A stretch of 64,000 nucleotides of DNA from Halomonas sp. S3-1-1 (GCF_023757625.1 NZ_JALGBZ010000001.1:930001-994000), one strand, 5' to 3'. Numbered from the stretch's first letter, positions 25,569-34,977 are shown. The notes: generated by a model from the sequence alone, not told the origin. A program made the numbers and translations.

Positions 25569-27203
25569 ATGAACACGATCTTCGAGCAGGATCTGCCGCC
25601 GACCCCGGCGAACTACGTGGCGCTATCGCCGCTGACGTTCATCGAGCGCTCGGCGGCGGTGTATCCGGACTACCCGGCCGTGGTCTACGGTGGGTGTCGA
25701 CGCAGCTGGGCCGAGACCTGGTCGCGCTGTCGCCAGCTTGCCAGCGCCCTTGAAAAGCGCGGCATCGAACCCGGCCAGACCGTGGCCGTTATGCTGCCCA
25801 ACGTACCGGCCATGTTCGAGGCGCACTTCGGCGTGCCGCTGGCCGGCTGCGTGCTCAACACGCTCAACATCCGTTTGGACGCCCACGCCATTCACCACAT
25901 GCTCGCCCACGGGGAGGCGCGGGCGGTGCTGGTCGACCCGGAGTTTGGTGACGTCATCAAACAGGCGGTGGAGGGGCTTACCGACAAGCCGCTGCTCATC
26001 GACGTGCGTGACGATGAGTTTTTCGGCGAGTCGGCAGGCATCGGCGAGGTAGAGTACGAGGCGCTGCTGCAAGAGGGCGACCCGGGCTACGCCTACCGGC
26101 TACCGGAGGACGAGTGGCAGGCCATTTCGCTGAACTACACCTCCGGCACCACCGGCGACCCCAAGGGCGTGGTGTATCACCATCGCGGGGCGTATCTCAA
26201 CGCGGTGAGCAACATCATGGAGTGGGCGATGCCCCACCATCCGGTCTATCTCTGGACCCTGCCGATGTTTCACTGCAACGGCTGGTGCTTTCCCTGGTCG
26301 ATCGCCGCCCGCGCCGGGGTCAACGTGTGCCTGCGCAAGGTGGATCCGGCGCGCATCAACGCGCTCATTGTCGAAGAGGGCGTCACCCATTTTAGCGGCG
26401 CGCCCATCGTGCTCAACGCGCTGGTGAATCTGCCCGATGCGCAAAAGCGCGTCTTCGATCATCCGGTCAAGGCGACCACCGCTGGTGCTGCGCCGCCGGC
26501 CTCCATCATCGCAGGCGTCGAGAAGCTGGGTATCGAGGTCACTCACGTTTATGGGCTGACCGAGGTGTACGGCCCGGTGACGGTGTGCGCCTGGCGCGAG
26601 GCTTGGGATGCGTTACCGCTCGAGGCGCGGGCCAAAATCAAGGCCCGCCAGGGCGTACGCTACCACATGCTCGAGGCGCTGTACGTCGCCGACCCGCAGA
26701 CGCTCGAGCCCGTTCCCCGCGACGGCCAGACCATCGGCGAGATCCTGATGCGCGGCAACAACGTCATGAAAGGCTACTTAAAGAACCCGGAGGCGACCCA
26801 AAAGGCGTTGGCCGGCGGCTGGTACCACACCGGCGATCTGGCGGTGTGGCACGAGGATGGCTACATCGAGATCAAGGACCGCTCCAAGGACATCATCATC
26901 TCCGGCGGTGAAAACATCTCGACCATCGAAATCGAGGACGTGCTTTACAGCCATCCGGCGGTGGAAGCTGCGGCGGTGGTCGCCCGGCCCGACGAAAAGT
27001 GGGGCGAAACGCCCTGCGCTTTTGTCACCCTGAAGCCCGATGTCATCGAGGTGGGCGAGGCGGACATGATCGACTACTGCCGAACGCGCCTGGCCGGATT
27101 CAAGGTGCCCAAAACCGTCGTGTTCAGCGAGTTGCCCAAGACTTCGACGGGCAAGATTCAAAAGTTCGTGCTGCGCGACCAGGCGCGAGGACTCGATGGA
27201 TAG
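25569..27203 (+). CDS. Acyl-CoA synthetase (AMP-forming), DmdB-like
   Basis: This 544-residue adenylate-forming enzyme activates a carboxylic acid to its CoA thioester. The P-loop-like motif is [12 protein letters not shown] at about residue 191, the A5 motif is YGLTEVYGP, the hinge is [18 protein letters not shown], and the C-terminal catalytic lysine is in [23 protein letters not shown] is typical of medium-chain and DmdB-type ligases. With its neighbours it would complete activation, dehydrogenation and hydration of a short or medium acid. The specificity is inferred from the neighbourhood only. Confidence 0.93.
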   Translation: MNTIFEQDLPPTPANYVALSPLTFIERSAAVYPDYPAVVYGGCRRSWAETWSRCRQLASALEKRGIEPGQTVAVMLPNVPAMFEAHFGVPLAGCVLNTLNIRLDAHAIHHMLAHGEARAVLVDPEFGDVIKQAVEGLTDKPLLIDVRDDEFFGESAGIGEVEYEALLQEGDPGYAYRLPEDEWQAISLNYTSGTTGDPKGVVYHHRGAYLNAVSNIMEWAMPHHPVYLWTLPMFHCNGWCFPWSIAARAGVNVCLRKVDPARINALIVEEGVTHFSGAPIVLNALVNLPDAQKRVFDHPVKATTAGAAPPASIIAGVEKLGIEVTHVYGLTEVYGPVTVCAWREAWDALPLEARAKIKARQGVRYHMLEALYVADPQTLEPVPRDGQTIGEILMRGNNVMKGYLKNPEATQKALAGGWYHTGDLAVWHEDGYIEIKDRSKDIIISGGENISTIEIEDVLYSHPAVEAAAVVARPDEKWGETPCAFVTLKPDVIEVGEADMIDYCRTRLAGFKVPKTVVFSELPKTSTGKIQKFVLRDQARGLDG

Positions 27204-27277
27204 GGCTGCGTGTTTGACAGCTCTACGAAAAATGCCAACTCTAACGCCCACCCACCCGTTTAAATGAAGGAGCCGGT

Positions 27278-28051
27278 ATGAGCGAGAACGTGATCGAAAA
27301 ACAGGACAACGACGGCATCGTCACGCTGACGATCAACCGTCCCAAGGCGCTGAACGCGCTCAACAGCGACGTACTCGAAGCGCTGGATACTCACCTCAAC
27401 GAGCTCGAGCGTCAGCCCAACCTGCGCCTGGTGCTGCTGACCGGCGCCGGCGAGAAAGCGTTTGTGGCCGGGGCGGATATCACTGAAATGCGCGACAAGA
27501 CCCCCGAGCAGGCGCGCGCCTTCGCTGCTCAGGCGCTTTCCACCATCAAGCGGCTGGAAACCTTGCCGGTACCGGTGGTGGCGCTGGTCAACGGGTTCTG
27601 TCTGGGCGGCGGCTGCGAGCTGGCGCTGGCCTGCGACTGGGCAGTGGCAAGCGACAACGCCGTGTTCGGCCAGCCCGAGGTGCTGCTCGGCGTGATTCCC
27701 GGTTTCGGCGGCACCCAGCGCCTGCCGCGCCGCGTCGGACCGGCGCTGGCGATCGATCTGGTGACCACCGGGCGCAAAATCGACGCTCAAGAGGCGCTTC
27801 GCATTGGGCTGGTCAACCGCGTCATGACCCAGGACGAGCTTTCAAGCTACGCCGAGGAGCTCACAAAGCAGCTCAAGGGCAACGGCCGCCAAGCGGTGCG
27901 CGCGGCCAAGCAGGCAGTTCACGACGGGTTGGATCAGGATCTGGACAGCGCGCTGGCGCTAGAAACCAGCCTGTTTGCCTTCTGCTTCGCGGGTGAAGAG
28001 CAAAAAGAGGGCATGAGCGCTTTCGTCGAGAAGCGTAAGGCCAACTTCTAG
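27278..28051 (+). CDS. Enoyl-CoA hydratase / crotonase family
   Basis: This is a 257-residue crotonase. The oxyanion hole is formed by FVAGADI and [15 protein letters not shown]. Both catalytic glutamates of true hydratases are present: in GGGCELA and in [20 protein letters not shown]. It could hydrate enoyl-CoA in beta-oxidation, or, as DmdD/AcuH does, hydrate and hydrolyse methylthioacryloyl-CoA. A GGAG site precedes the ATG. It is the last gene of the trio and is followed by a hairpin. Confidence 0.93.
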   Translation: MSENVIEKQDNDGIVTLTINRPKALNALNSDVLEALDTHLNELERQPNLRLVLLTGAGEKAFVAGADITEMRDKTPEQARAFAAQALSTIKRLETLPVPVVALVNGFCLGGGCELALACDWAVASDNAVFGQPEVLLGVIPGFGGTQRLPRRVGPALAIDLVTTGRKIDAQEALRIGLVNRVMTQDELSSYAEELTKQLKGNGRQAVRAAKQAVHDGLDQDLDSALALETSLFAFCFAGEEQKEGMSAFVEKRKANF

Positions 28052-28077
28052 CGCTCGCTTGAAAGCAGCGAACATGA

Positions 28078-28101
28078 AAAGCGGGCCACCTGGCCCGCTT
28101 T
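28078..28101. terminator. Hairpin between enoyl-CoA hydratase and gntP
   Basis: AAAGCGGGCC (28078-28087) and GGCCCGCTTT (28092-28101) form a perfect 10-bp stem with a 4-base loop, flanked by A and T on either side. It probably terminates transcription from both convergent units. Confidence 0.7.
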
Positions 28102-28153
28102 CTCGTTGATGTGCCCATTGATGAGGCGTGGGTGTGACGTTAGAGAAGTGGCG

Positions 28154-29533
28154 TTAGAACAGCGCGAAAATCAGACAGGCGAAGATGAAACCGACCAAAG
28201 ACTCGAGCGCCTGCTGCACCGTCCAGGTCTTGAGCGTGGTCTTGACGTCCATGCCTAGAAGCCTTCCCACCAGCCAGAAGCCGGAGTCGTTGACGTGGCC
28301 GGCGAAGACCGAGCCCGCGGCGGTGGCAAGCGTAATCGCCACGACCTGCATGGCGCTGAAGTCGGCGCCGATGACGCTTGGTGCCATCAGCCCTGCGGCG
28401 GTCACCAGCGCCACGGTAGCCGAGCCTTGGGCCAGGCGCAGGATGACCGCGACCAGATAGGCCGCGACGATCACCGGCAGGCCCAGATCCCCGAGCGAGT
28501 TCGATAGCGCATCGCCAATGCCGGAGGCGCGCAGCACGCCGCCGAACATGCCGCCGGCGCCGGTGATCAGCACTACCGAGCAGATCGGCGCCAGCGCCGA
28601 ATCGAGCACTTTCTCAAGCGCGTTGCCCTCGACCCCGCGGCGATGGCCCAGCACCAGCATGGCCACGAGCGTCGAGATCAAAAGCGCCACCGGGGTCGTG
28701 CCGATCGCGCGTAAAAGCGAAAACCAGGCCTGGTTTTCATCCACCGCGCCCAGCGAGCGCAGAAAATCGAGCCCGGTGTTCATGAAGATCAGCAAAAGCG
28801 GCAGCAGCAGCATGAACAGCACCGTGCTCACGGCGGGCGGGTTGGTGATCTCCTCCTCCTTGACCTCGCCAAAGAGCGTGTTGCTCAGCACGAAGGGGTG
28901 GCGTTTGGCCACGAACTTGCCCCACAGGTAGCCGGATAACCACCATATCGGAAAGGCGAGCACCACGCCGGTCACCATCAAAAGCCCCGGGTTGGCATCA
29001 TAAAACTCCGAGGCGGTAACCGGCCCCGGGTGCGGCGGCAAGAACACGTGCATGACCGAAAACGCGGCGGCGGCGGGCAGGGCGTACAAGAGAATCGGCC
29101 CGCCAAGGCGGCGCGCCACCGCGAAAATGATCGGCAGCATGACGATCAATCCGGCGTCGAAAAAGATCGGAAAGCCCATTAAAAGCGAGGCGATACCTAG
29201 CGCGAAGGGGGCGCGCGCTTCACCGAACAGCGCGATCATGCGATCCGCCAGCACCCGCGCGCCGCCGGAGTACTCGACCAGCTTGCCGAGCATGGCGCCA
29301 AGGCCGACCAGCAGCGCCACGGCCCCGAGCGTGCCGCCAAAACTTTGCACCAGCGTCGGTACGATGGCCTCGAAAGGAATGCCGGTAGCCAGCGCCGTCA
29401 AAAGGCTCACCACGATCAGGGCGAGAAAGGCGTGCGCCTTGAATCTGATGATCATCAACAGCAGTAGCAGCACGGCGGCGGCGGCAATGCCCAGCAAAGG
29501 GCCTGCCGACATCGTTTGTGTCCATCCGTCCAT
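28154..29533 (-). CDS. gntP: Gluconate:H+ symporter, GntP family
   Basis: This 459-residue inner-membrane permease has about 12 helices. Family stretches include FGGTLGAVALLVGLGAMLGKL, FPIFFDAGLIVMLPIIF, VFLPPHPGPVTASEFY and VFAGHVNDSGFWLV, the last being diagnostic of GntP/GntT. A GntR-type operator (29574-29589) lies about 40 bases upstream of the start, and gluconokinase and gntR lie 5.5 kb away with a second operator. Gluconate is therefore the likely substrate. Confidence 0.93.
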   Translation of the reverse strand: MDGWTQTMSAGPLLGIAAAAVLLLLLMIIRFKAHAFLALIVVSLLTALATGIPFEAIVPTLVQSFGGTLGAVALLVGLGAMLGKLVEYSGGARVLADRMIALFGEARAPFALGIASLLMGFPIFFDAGLIVMLPIIFAVARRLGGPILLYALPAAAAFSVMHVFLPPHPGPVTASEFYDANPGLLMVTGVVLAFPIWWLSGYLWGKFVAKRHPFVLSNTLFGEVKEEEITNPPAVSTVLFMLLLPLLLIFMNTGLDFLRSLGAVDENQAWFSLLRAIGTTPVALLISTLVAMLVLGHRRGVEGNALEKVLDSALAPICSVVLITGAGGMFGGVLRASGIGDALSNSLGDLGLPVIVAAYLVAVILRLAQGSATVALVTAAGLMAPSVIGADFSAMQVVAITLATAAGSVFAGHVNDSGFWLVGRLLGMDVKTTLKTWTVQQALESLVGFIFACLIFALF

Positions 29534-29573
29534 AAGCAGGCTCCGGGGTCTTGAGTGGGACGATTAACGCGTA

Positions 29574-29589
29574 ATGTTATCGGTAACAT
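29574..29589 (-). promoter_or_regulatory. GntR operator at gntP
   Basis: ATGTTATCGGTAACAT has perfect 6-bp arms (ATGTTA/TAACAT). It closely matches the operator at 34964-34977 and the known E. coli GntR box. Binding by the GntR encoded at 35651-36658 would repress gntP in the absence of gluconate. Confidence 0.75.
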
Positions 29590-29702
29590 AGAGGCGTACG
29601 CATGGTAGATCATCCCAACGTACTGCAGACACTCGACCTTCGTTTAAGACCCGCGTAAGCGAATCCGTTACACTGACCGCCAAACGACTCTGGATACGAC
29701 CG

Positions 29703-30248
29703 ATGGCTTTAAGTGCGACCCCCTATAAAGTGGATCTGAATCTGACGGATTTGGATCGCAACGTGTTCGAAACGCTGCGCTTCACCGTGGCCCGCCATCC
29801 TTCTGAGACCGAAGAGCGGCTCTGCGCGCGGCTGCTGGCGTATGTTCTCTGGTACAGCGAAGCGCTGGGCTTTGGCCGGGGGCTTTCCGATGTCGACGAG
29901 CCGGCGCTTTGGGAGAAAAGCCTGGACGGGCGCGTGCTGCACTGGATCGAGGTAGGCCAGCCCGACGCCGAGCGCCTGACCTGGTGCTCGCGGCGCGCCG
30001 AGCGGGTATCGCTGCTCGCCTACGGGCGCACGGAGCAGTGGGAGTCGAAAGTGCTGCCCGGCGTGTCGTCGCTCAAGAATCTGCACGTGGCGAACTTGCC
30101 GGAGCAGGCGCTGGCGCAGATAGCGACAGCGTTGCCGCGAGCGATCAACTGGGCGGTCATGATCAGCGACGGCGCCCTTTACGTGACCGATGATCGTGGC
30201 CAGCACGAAATCACCCCGCAGTGGCTCGTGCGAGAGCGCGAGCGCTAA
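29703..30248 (+). CDS. yaeQ: YaeQ family protein
   Basis: This is a 181-residue protein of the YaeQ family, which has a nuclease-like PD-(D/E)xK fold but no well-established activity. FETLRFTVARHPSETEERLCARLLAYVL, WIEVGQPD and the Q-W-E-S-K segment (EQWESKVL) match the conserved core; the E and K are the positions expected in this fold. The start codon lies 169 bases from divergent gntP. The function is unknown. Confidence 0.9.
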   Translation: MALSATPYKVDLNLTDLDRNVFETLRFTVARHPSETEERLCARLLAYVLWYSEALGFGRGLSDVDEPALWEKSLDGRVLHWIEVGQPDAERLTWCSRRAERVSLLAYGRTEQWESKVLPGVSSLKNLHVANLPEQALAQIATALPRAINWAVMISDGALYVTDDRGQHEITPQWLVRERER

Positions 30249-30453
30249 GAAACCGATTCATGCGTTTGGAATAGGGGGAGGGCGGGTTTTGCCGTGCCCC
30301 AGGGCCCATCAAGGCTTAGTTTCCACCAAAGTCCAGGGGCCATCAAAGTCGCTTGCCGAACGCTTGTTTGATTACATACAATCGAAAACGTTTATAAGTG
30401 GCCTTGTTCAGCGTGGCGGCGTTTCTCTCAGCCCGTTTATCGCAGTCACGCTC

Positions 30454-30494
30454 ATAGCGACTATGTTAATAGAGACTATATTCATAGAGGCTAT
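30454..30494. repeat. Three 15-bp-spaced ATAG-N3-CTAT palindromes
   Basis: ATAGCGACTAT (30454-30464), ATAGAGACTAT (30469-30479) and ATAGAGGCTAT (30484-30494) repeat with an exact 15-base period, 36 bases upstream of the LpxR-like gene. Each unit is itself an inverted repeat. They may be an operator array or a small tandem duplication. The rest of the 281-base gap (30249-30529) shows only two short copies of a CCATCAAAG-like word and no gene. Confidence 0.55.
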
Positions 30495-30529
30495 GCTTAC
30501 CCGATCCCCGAGTCCCCAAGGAAAGAGAC

Positions 30530-31522
30530 ATGCGCATTCTTTCTGCCGCAAGGCGGAACCCGCTAGCCCTGGCCGTAACGCTGGCATTGACGTCGCCACT
30601 GGCGTTGGCAGACGACAGCGCCTTTACGTTCAAGATCGAAAACGACGGCCTGGCAAGCAACGCCGACGGCCATTTCACCAGTGGATTCGAGCTCAATTAC
30701 GGCTACACGCCGGCGCCGACTAGCTGGACACAGCGGCTGGCGGCGGCGCTGCCCGATCCGATCATCGGTGAAGCCGACCAGGCGGCATTTCGTCTGGTGC
30801 ATCAAATCTATACCCCGGATGATATTGAACAGCCGCAGTTGATCGAAAGCGATCGCCCCTACGCCGGCCTCGTGTTCGGCGGCGTGTCGCTCTACGAAGA
30901 TACCCCGATCACCTCGAGCATCACGCGCTCAACGGATTTGCATTTGGACGTGGGGCTGGTGGGGCCGTCGTCGCTGGCCGACAGCATTCAGCGCGAGGTG
31001 CACCACGTCACCGGCAGCGATCGCCCGCGCGGCTGGGATAACCAGCTAAGCGACGAGCCGCTTTTGAACCTTACCCTGCGCCGCCAGTGGTGGGTCGATA
31101 CGCCCTTGGCCGGCAAGCAGTTTGCCCACGGGCCGAGCGTGGGTGCGGCGCTGGGAAATCTCTACACCTACGCCAGCGCCGGTTACAGCGTACGCTGGGG
31201 CGACGACGCCAGCGGCGTACCGACGCTGACGCCCAACCCGGGCAACCGTGGGCAGTTCGACACGACCCGCGGGTGGCAGTGGTATCTGTTTGCCAGCGTC
31301 GACGGCTACTACATGGCGCACAACCTGACGCTGGACGGCAACGTGTTCTCGTCGAGCCATTCGGTGGATCGCAAGGAGTGGGTGGGCGACGCCTCCGCGG
31401 GGCTGGCGCTTGGCTGGAACGACTGGCAGGTCAACTACGCCGTACTCGCGCGCACGCGGGAGTTCGACGGCCAGCAAAGCCACGACGATATCGGCTCGAT
31501 TACCCTGACCAAACGTTTCTAA
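30530..31522 (+). CDS. Outer-membrane lipid A deacylase, LpxR family (DUF2219)
   Basis: This 330-residue protein has a signal peptide ending near ALADD and then a beta-barrel pattern with a C-terminal aromatic (TLTKRF). LpxR features are present: FKIENDGL with the N-D pair, HFTSGFEL with the catalytic threonine region, SDRPYAG, and REVHHVTG...GWDNQL, which holds the active-site histidine. LpxR removes the 3'-acyloxyacyl chain of lipid A in Salmonella. The GAAAGAGAC site lies upstream of the ATG. Whether it deacylates lipid A here is inferred from family membership. Confidence 0.87.
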   Translation: MRILSAARRNPLALAVTLALTSPLALADDSAFTFKIENDGLASNADGHFTSGFELNYGYTPAPTSWTQRLAAALPDPIIGEADQAAFRLVHQIYTPDDIEQPQLIESDRPYAGLVFGGVSLYEDTPITSSITRSTDLHLDVGLVGPSSLADSIQREVHHVTGSDRPRGWDNQLSDEPLLNLTLRRQWWVDTPLAGKQFAHGPSVGAALGNLYTYASAGYSVRWGDDASGVPTLTPNPGNRGQFDTTRGWQWYLFASVDGYYMAHNLTLDGNVFSSSHSVDRKEWVGDASAGLALGWNDWQVNYAVLARTREFDGQQSHDDIGSITLTKRF

Positions 31523-31574
31523 ATCACCGGGGCGATCTATCCTGAGAGTGGTTACACCTTCAGAGGATCGCTTC

Positions 31575-31919
31575 ATGCCGAAAGCGCCGTTTCCCCACAC
31601 CCCGGATGGCCGTTACTTCGTGGCCAAAAACCGACTGTGGCGCGCCACCAATCCAAGCCTTGACGAGGACGAAGAGCAAACCCACGTCAACGCGCTAATG
31701 AAGGCGCGCCGCGCGGTCAAGACCGCCAAGGACCAGGAGGACGACGAGGCGCTCAGAAAAGCCCGAAGCGACGTGCAAAAGGCGAAGGTCGCGCTTGGCG
31801 AGCGCGGCCCGGTGTGGTGGGACGACGGCGCGCCGGACGAAAACGAGCGCGCCCCGGAAAACAGCTCCTACGCCGAGTGGTGGCGCGAGTATCAAAAGCG
31901 CCACGGCGATAAGACCTGA
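31575..31919 (+). CDS. Conserved hypothetical protein (114 aa)
   Basis: This is a small, charged, soluble protein. It begins PDGRYFVAKNRLWRATNP, has a helical KARRAVKTAKDQEDDEALRKARSDVQKAK stretch of heptad-like charge (two separate parts of a likely coiled coil), and ends with ERGPVWWDDGAPDENE. This layout recurs in proteobacterial proteins that are sometimes labelled biopolymer transporter Tol, a name without functional support. GAGGA lies seven bases before ATG 31575. I do not know its function. Confidence 0.8.
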   Translation: MPKAPFPHTPDGRYFVAKNRLWRATNPSLDEDEEQTHVNALMKARRAVKTAKDQEDDEALRKARSDVQKAKVALGERGPVWWDDGAPDENERAPENSSYAEWWREYQKRHGDKT

Positions 31920-32000
31920 CGCAATCGACGCTGCTCGCTTTGGCACCTTGGCTTGAGTGACTACACTCAACGTCCATGGATCAAAAAGCGGCGATTACCG

Positions 32001-32519
32001 ATGGATATGATGTTCTTTAGCGGCTGGGAAAGCCTGGTACGCACGCTGGTGGTCGGGGTGCTCGCCTATGTCGTGCTGATCGCGTTTTTGCGCGTCTCCG
32101 GCAATCGCACGCTCTCCAAGATGAACGCCTTCGACATGATCGTTACGGTGGCGCTGGGCTCGACGCTTGCCACGGTGCTGCTTTCAAAGGACGTGGCGCT
32201 GGCCGAAGGCACGCTGGCATTGGCGCTTTTGATTGCGCTTCAGTACCTGATTACCTGGCTGAGCGTGCGGGTCGGCTGGATCAAGCGTGCCGTCACCGGC
32301 GAGCCCTTGATGCTTTTCTACGAAGGCGAGTTTCTGACCCGGGCGCTCTACCGGGCGCGGGTCACCGAAGACGAGGTGCGCTCGGCGGTGCGCGCAAGCG
32401 GGCTTGCGAGCGTGGCCGACGTGTCCGCGGTGGTGCTCGAAACCGACGGCTCGCTCAGCGTGGTGACCCAAACGCTTGCCCGGGAGCGCTCGAGTCTTGA
32501 GGACGTGCGCCGCCCGTGA
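32001..32519 (+). CDS. DUF421 / YetF-YcaP family membrane protein
   Basis: This is 172 residues with three N-terminal membrane helices (LVVGVLAYVVLIAFLRVSG, MIVTVALGSTLATVLL and LALALLIALQYLITWL). A small cytoplasmic domain follows, with EPLMLFYEGEFLTRALYRARVTEDEV and VVLETDGSLSVV, typical of the family. The length is shorter than B. subtilis YetF, which has a duplicated tail. The function is not known. ATG 32001 is chosen because the first helix starts just after it; the Shine-Dalgarno site is weak. Confidence 0.85.
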   Translation: MDMMFFSGWESLVRTLVVGVLAYVVLIAFLRVSGNRTLSKMNAFDMIVTVALGSTLATVLLSKDVALAEGTLALALLIALQYLITWLSVRVGWIKRAVTGEPLMLFYEGEFLTRALYRARVTEDEVRSAVRASGLASVADVSAVVLETDGSLSVVTQTLARERSSLEDVRRP

Positions 32520-32550
32520 CTGGTCGTCAACACTAAGCGGCACACGTTGA

Positions 32551-32582
32551 CGCAAAACGGCCCCGAAAGGGGCCGTTTTGCG
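32551..32582. terminator. Bidirectional terminator
   Basis: CGCAAAACGGCCCC (32551-32564) and GGGGCCGTTTTGCG (32569-32582) form a perfect 14-bp stem with a GAAA loop. The A and T runs inside the arms provide a U tract in either direction. It separates the convergent DUF421 and yghU genes. Confidence 0.85.
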
Positions 32583-32596
32583 TTAGTGCATCAGGC

Positions 32597-33454
32597 TTAC
32601 TGCTTGTCCTGGGTCTTGTGCTCGAAGTCGCTGGCGTCGTGGCGCTCTCTAAGCTGCTCGCTTTCTTCGCCCTTGATGTTGTTGACCATACGCCCGCGCT
32701 TGACCGCCGGGCGCGCGTCGATCTCGTCGGCCCAGCGCATCACGTTCTCGTAGGTGTGTGCCTGTAAAAACTCCGCCGCCTCGTACACGCGGTTTTTCAT
32801 CAGCGCCCCGTACCAGGGGAAGATCGCCATGTCGGCGATGGTGTACTCGTCGCCGGCCATGTAGCGATTCTCGGCCAGGTGCTTGTCGAGCACGTCGAGC
32901 TGGCGCTTCACTTCCATGGTGTAGCGGTCGATCGGATACTGGTAGCTTTCCGGCGCATAGGCATAGAAGTGGCCGAAGCCGCCGCCGAGCATCGGCGCGC
33001 TGCCCATCTGCCAGAAAAGCCAGGAGAGCGTTTCGGTACGTTTGGCCGGCTCATGCGGCAAAAAGGCGTCGAACTTCTCAGCCAGGTAGAGAAGAATCGA
33101 ACCGGATTCGAAGACCCGCTGGGGTGGGTTGACGCTGTGATCCATCATCGCCGGGATCTTGGAATTCGGGTTTATCTCGACAAAGCCGCTGCCGAACTGG
33201 TCGCCTTCGCCGATGTTGATCAGGTAGGCGTCGTACTCCGCCTGCTCTATCCCCTTTTCCAGCAGCTCCTCGAGCATGATGGTGACCTTGATGCCGTTGG
33301 GCGTGGCCAGCGAATAGAGCTGAAGAGGGTGTTTGCCCACCGGCAGCGGTTTCTCTTCCCGCGCGCCCGCCGTTGGGCGGTTGATGTTTGCAAACTTGCC
33401 GCCGTTGCCGGCTTCCCACTCCCATACGCGGGGCGGCGTGTAGCTATCGCTCAT
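32597..33454 (-). CDS. yghU: YghU-type glutathione-dependent disulfide-bond oxidoreductase
   Basis: This 285-residue glutathione transferase has an N-terminal extension before the thioredoxin fold, as in E. coli YghU. SYTPPRVWEWEAGNGGKFANINRPTAG is the family signature (two parts of the N-terminus). GSGFVEINPNSKIPAM with the cis-proline, RVFESGSILLYLAEKF and the helical C-terminal domain follow. YghU reduces disulfides with two bound glutathiones. ATG 33454 is eight bases after AAGGAG; GTG 33460 would be too close to it. Confidence 0.93.
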   Translation of the reverse strand: MSDSYTPPRVWEWEAGNGGKFANINRPTAGAREEKPLPVGKHPLQLYSLATPNGIKVTIMLEELLEKGIEQAEYDAYLINIGEGDQFGSGFVEINPNSKIPAMMDHSVNPPQRVFESGSILLYLAEKFDAFLPHEPAKRTETLSWLFWQMGSAPMLGGGFGHFYAYAPESYQYPIDRYTMEVKRQLDVLDKHLAENRYMAGDEYTIADMAIFPWYGALMKNRVYEAAEFLQAHTYENVMRWADEIDARPAVKRGRMVNNIKGEESEQLRERHDASDFEHKTQDKQ

Positions 33455-33666
33455 CGTCACTGCTCCTTTTCGCTCAATAGTGGCCTATCGATAGGGTGGC
33501 GCATCGAGGTGATGGGCGCTTGAAACCCGACCCTTGTAACGTAGCCTCTGGTCATCAATGGGGCTAGTGAAACCCGGCTACAAGGGTGTATGTTGTATTA
33601 GTTTTTATGCAAACAAACGAATGAACGATAAAACTGCACGATAGGGCTGCACGAAAGGAGAGGCGG

Positions 33667-34374
33667 ATGCGAACGATCGGGGTGCTGGGCGGCATGAGCT
33701 GGGAGTCCACGCAAAGCTACTACCAGGCGTTGAACGAAGGCGTCAATGAGGCGCTGGGTGGCTTACATTCGGCCTCTCTCATCATGGAGAGCGTCGATTT
33801 CGCCGAGATCGAGGCACTGCAGCGCGCGGGTGACTGGCACACGGCCGGCGAGTACCTGGCCCAGGCGGCAAAGCGTTTGGAGCGCGCCGGCGCCGGCTGC
33901 TTGGTGCTGGCCACCAACACCATGCATAAGGTCGCGCCCGCGATCGAGGCGGCCATCGACATTCCGCTTTTGCACATTGCCGATGCTACGGCCGAGCAGT
34001 GCCAGAAAGACGGCATCAAGCGGGTCGGGCTGCTGGGTACGCGCTTTACCATGGAGCAGGATTTCTACAAGGCGCGGCTCAAGGAGCGCTACGGCATCGA
34101 CGTCGTCATTCCCACGGACGACGAGCGCGAAAGCGTTCACCGGATCATCTTCGAGGAGCTTTGCCGCGGCGAGATCAAGGAAGAGTCACGCAAGCGCTAT
34201 CTCGATATCATCGAAGGCCTGCAGGCCGAGGGAGCCGAGGCGGTGATTCTGGGTTGTACCGAAATCGCGCTGCTGGTGGAGCAGCAACACACTAGCGTCG
34301 CGCTTTTCGATACCACCGCCCTGCACGCGGCGAAGGCAGTGGCATGGTCGCTGGAAGGCGCCGCTAAGCCTTAA
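33667..34374 (+). CDS. Aspartate/glutamate racemase family protein
   Basis: This 235-residue protein has the two cysteines of cofactor-independent racemases: ATNTMHK at about residue 84 holds the first half-site, where the usual cysteine is replaced by T-N-T, and LGCTEI at about 195 has the second cysteine. The start [19 protein letters not shown] is typical of the YgeA/RacX group. Since only one cysteine is clear, it could act on amino acids with one-sided specificity. GAAAGGAGAGG precedes the ATG. The 3' end overlaps ohr by four bases. Confidence 0.88.
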   Translation: MRTIGVLGGMSWESTQSYYQALNEGVNEALGGLHSASLIMESVDFAEIEALQRAGDWHTAGEYLAQAAKRLERAGAGCLVLATNTMHKVAPAIEAAIDIPLLHIADATAEQCQKDGIKRVGLLGTRFTMEQDFYKARLKERYGIDVVIPTDDERESVHRIIFEELCRGEIKEESRKRYLDIIEGLQAEGAEAVILGCTEIALLVEQQHTSVALFDTTALHAAKAVAWSLEGAAKP

Positions 34375-34796
34375 ACGACGGTCAGGGTGACGTCGATGTT
34401 GCCACGGGTGGCGTTGGAGTAGGGGCAGACGGTATGCGCCTTCTCGACCAGCGACTGAGCGGCGGGCTTGTCCATGCCGGGCAGGCTCACCTGCAGCTCG
34501 ACTTCGATAGCAAAGCCAACCTCGACGGCGCCGATGCCTACTAGCGCATCGATGCTCGCATCCGAGGGCAGCTTGACCTTCTCCTGGCTTGCGACGTGCT
34601 TGAGCGCGCCGAGAAAGCACGCCGCGTAGCCGGCGGCGAAGAGCTGCTCCGGGTTGGTGCCACTGCCGCCGGCGCCGCCAAGCTCTTTGGGCGTGCTGAG
34701 ATCGACATCCAGCGCGCCGTCAGAGGATTTTGCGTGACCTTCGCGGCCACCGCTAACGTGGGCCTCAGCGCGGTAAGCGATTTTTTCGATAGACAT
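34371..34796 (-). CDS. ohr: Organic hydroperoxide resistance protein Ohr
   Basis: This 141-residue peroxidase of the OsmC/Ohr fold has both redox cysteines, in [12 protein letters not shown] and [13 protein letters not shown]. The second motif is specific for Ohr rather than OsmC. It reduces organic hydroperoxides with lipoylated partners. GGAGA lies upstream of the ATG. No OhrR regulator gene is adjacent. Confidence 0.94.
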   Translation of the reverse strand: MSIEKIAYRAEAHVSGGREGHAKSSDGALDVDLSTPKELGGAGGSGTNPEQLFAAGYAACFLGALKHVASQEKVKLPSDASIDALVGIGAVEVGFAIEVELQVSLPGMDKPAAQSLVEKAHTVCPYSNATRGNIDVTLTVV

Positions 34797-34963
34797 GACG
34801 TCTCCTTATCGTGAACAAAAAAGCGAGGGCAGGTCGTGGGTGCCCATAAGCTGGAGGTAATGTAGTACCTCTGCGCCCATATCGCTATGATTGGACGTTA
34901 GTCGTAGCAAAGGCGTTTTGCTTTGACACGCTACCGGGGGCTGGTTAGCCTTCTGCGTTGTAT

Positions 34964-34977
34964 TGTTACCGGTAACA
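34964..34977 (+). promoter_or_regulatory. GntR operator at gntK
   Basis: TGTTACCGGTAACA is a perfect 14-bp palindrome, 90 bases upstream of gntK. It matches the site at gntP (29574-29589) and the E. coli GntR box. It should be the autoregulatory operator of the gntK-gntR unit. Confidence 0.8.

Noticed and set aside
23693-25576. A 627-residue open frame on the minus strand opposite the acyl-CoA dehydrogenase
   Set aside because: Its composition (rich in R, A, G, H) and its position exactly opposite a clear enzyme gene show that it is a high-GC antisense shadow.
25496-28051. Naming the trio dmdC, dmdB and dmdD outright
   Set aside because: Family membership alone cannot separate methylmercaptopropionate enzymes from fatty acid enzymes, and dmdA is not in view.
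30190-30723. A plus-strand frame across the gap before the LpxR-like gene
   Set aside because: It overlaps YaeQ and the LpxR-like gene in another frame, has no domain and no Shine-Dalgarno site.
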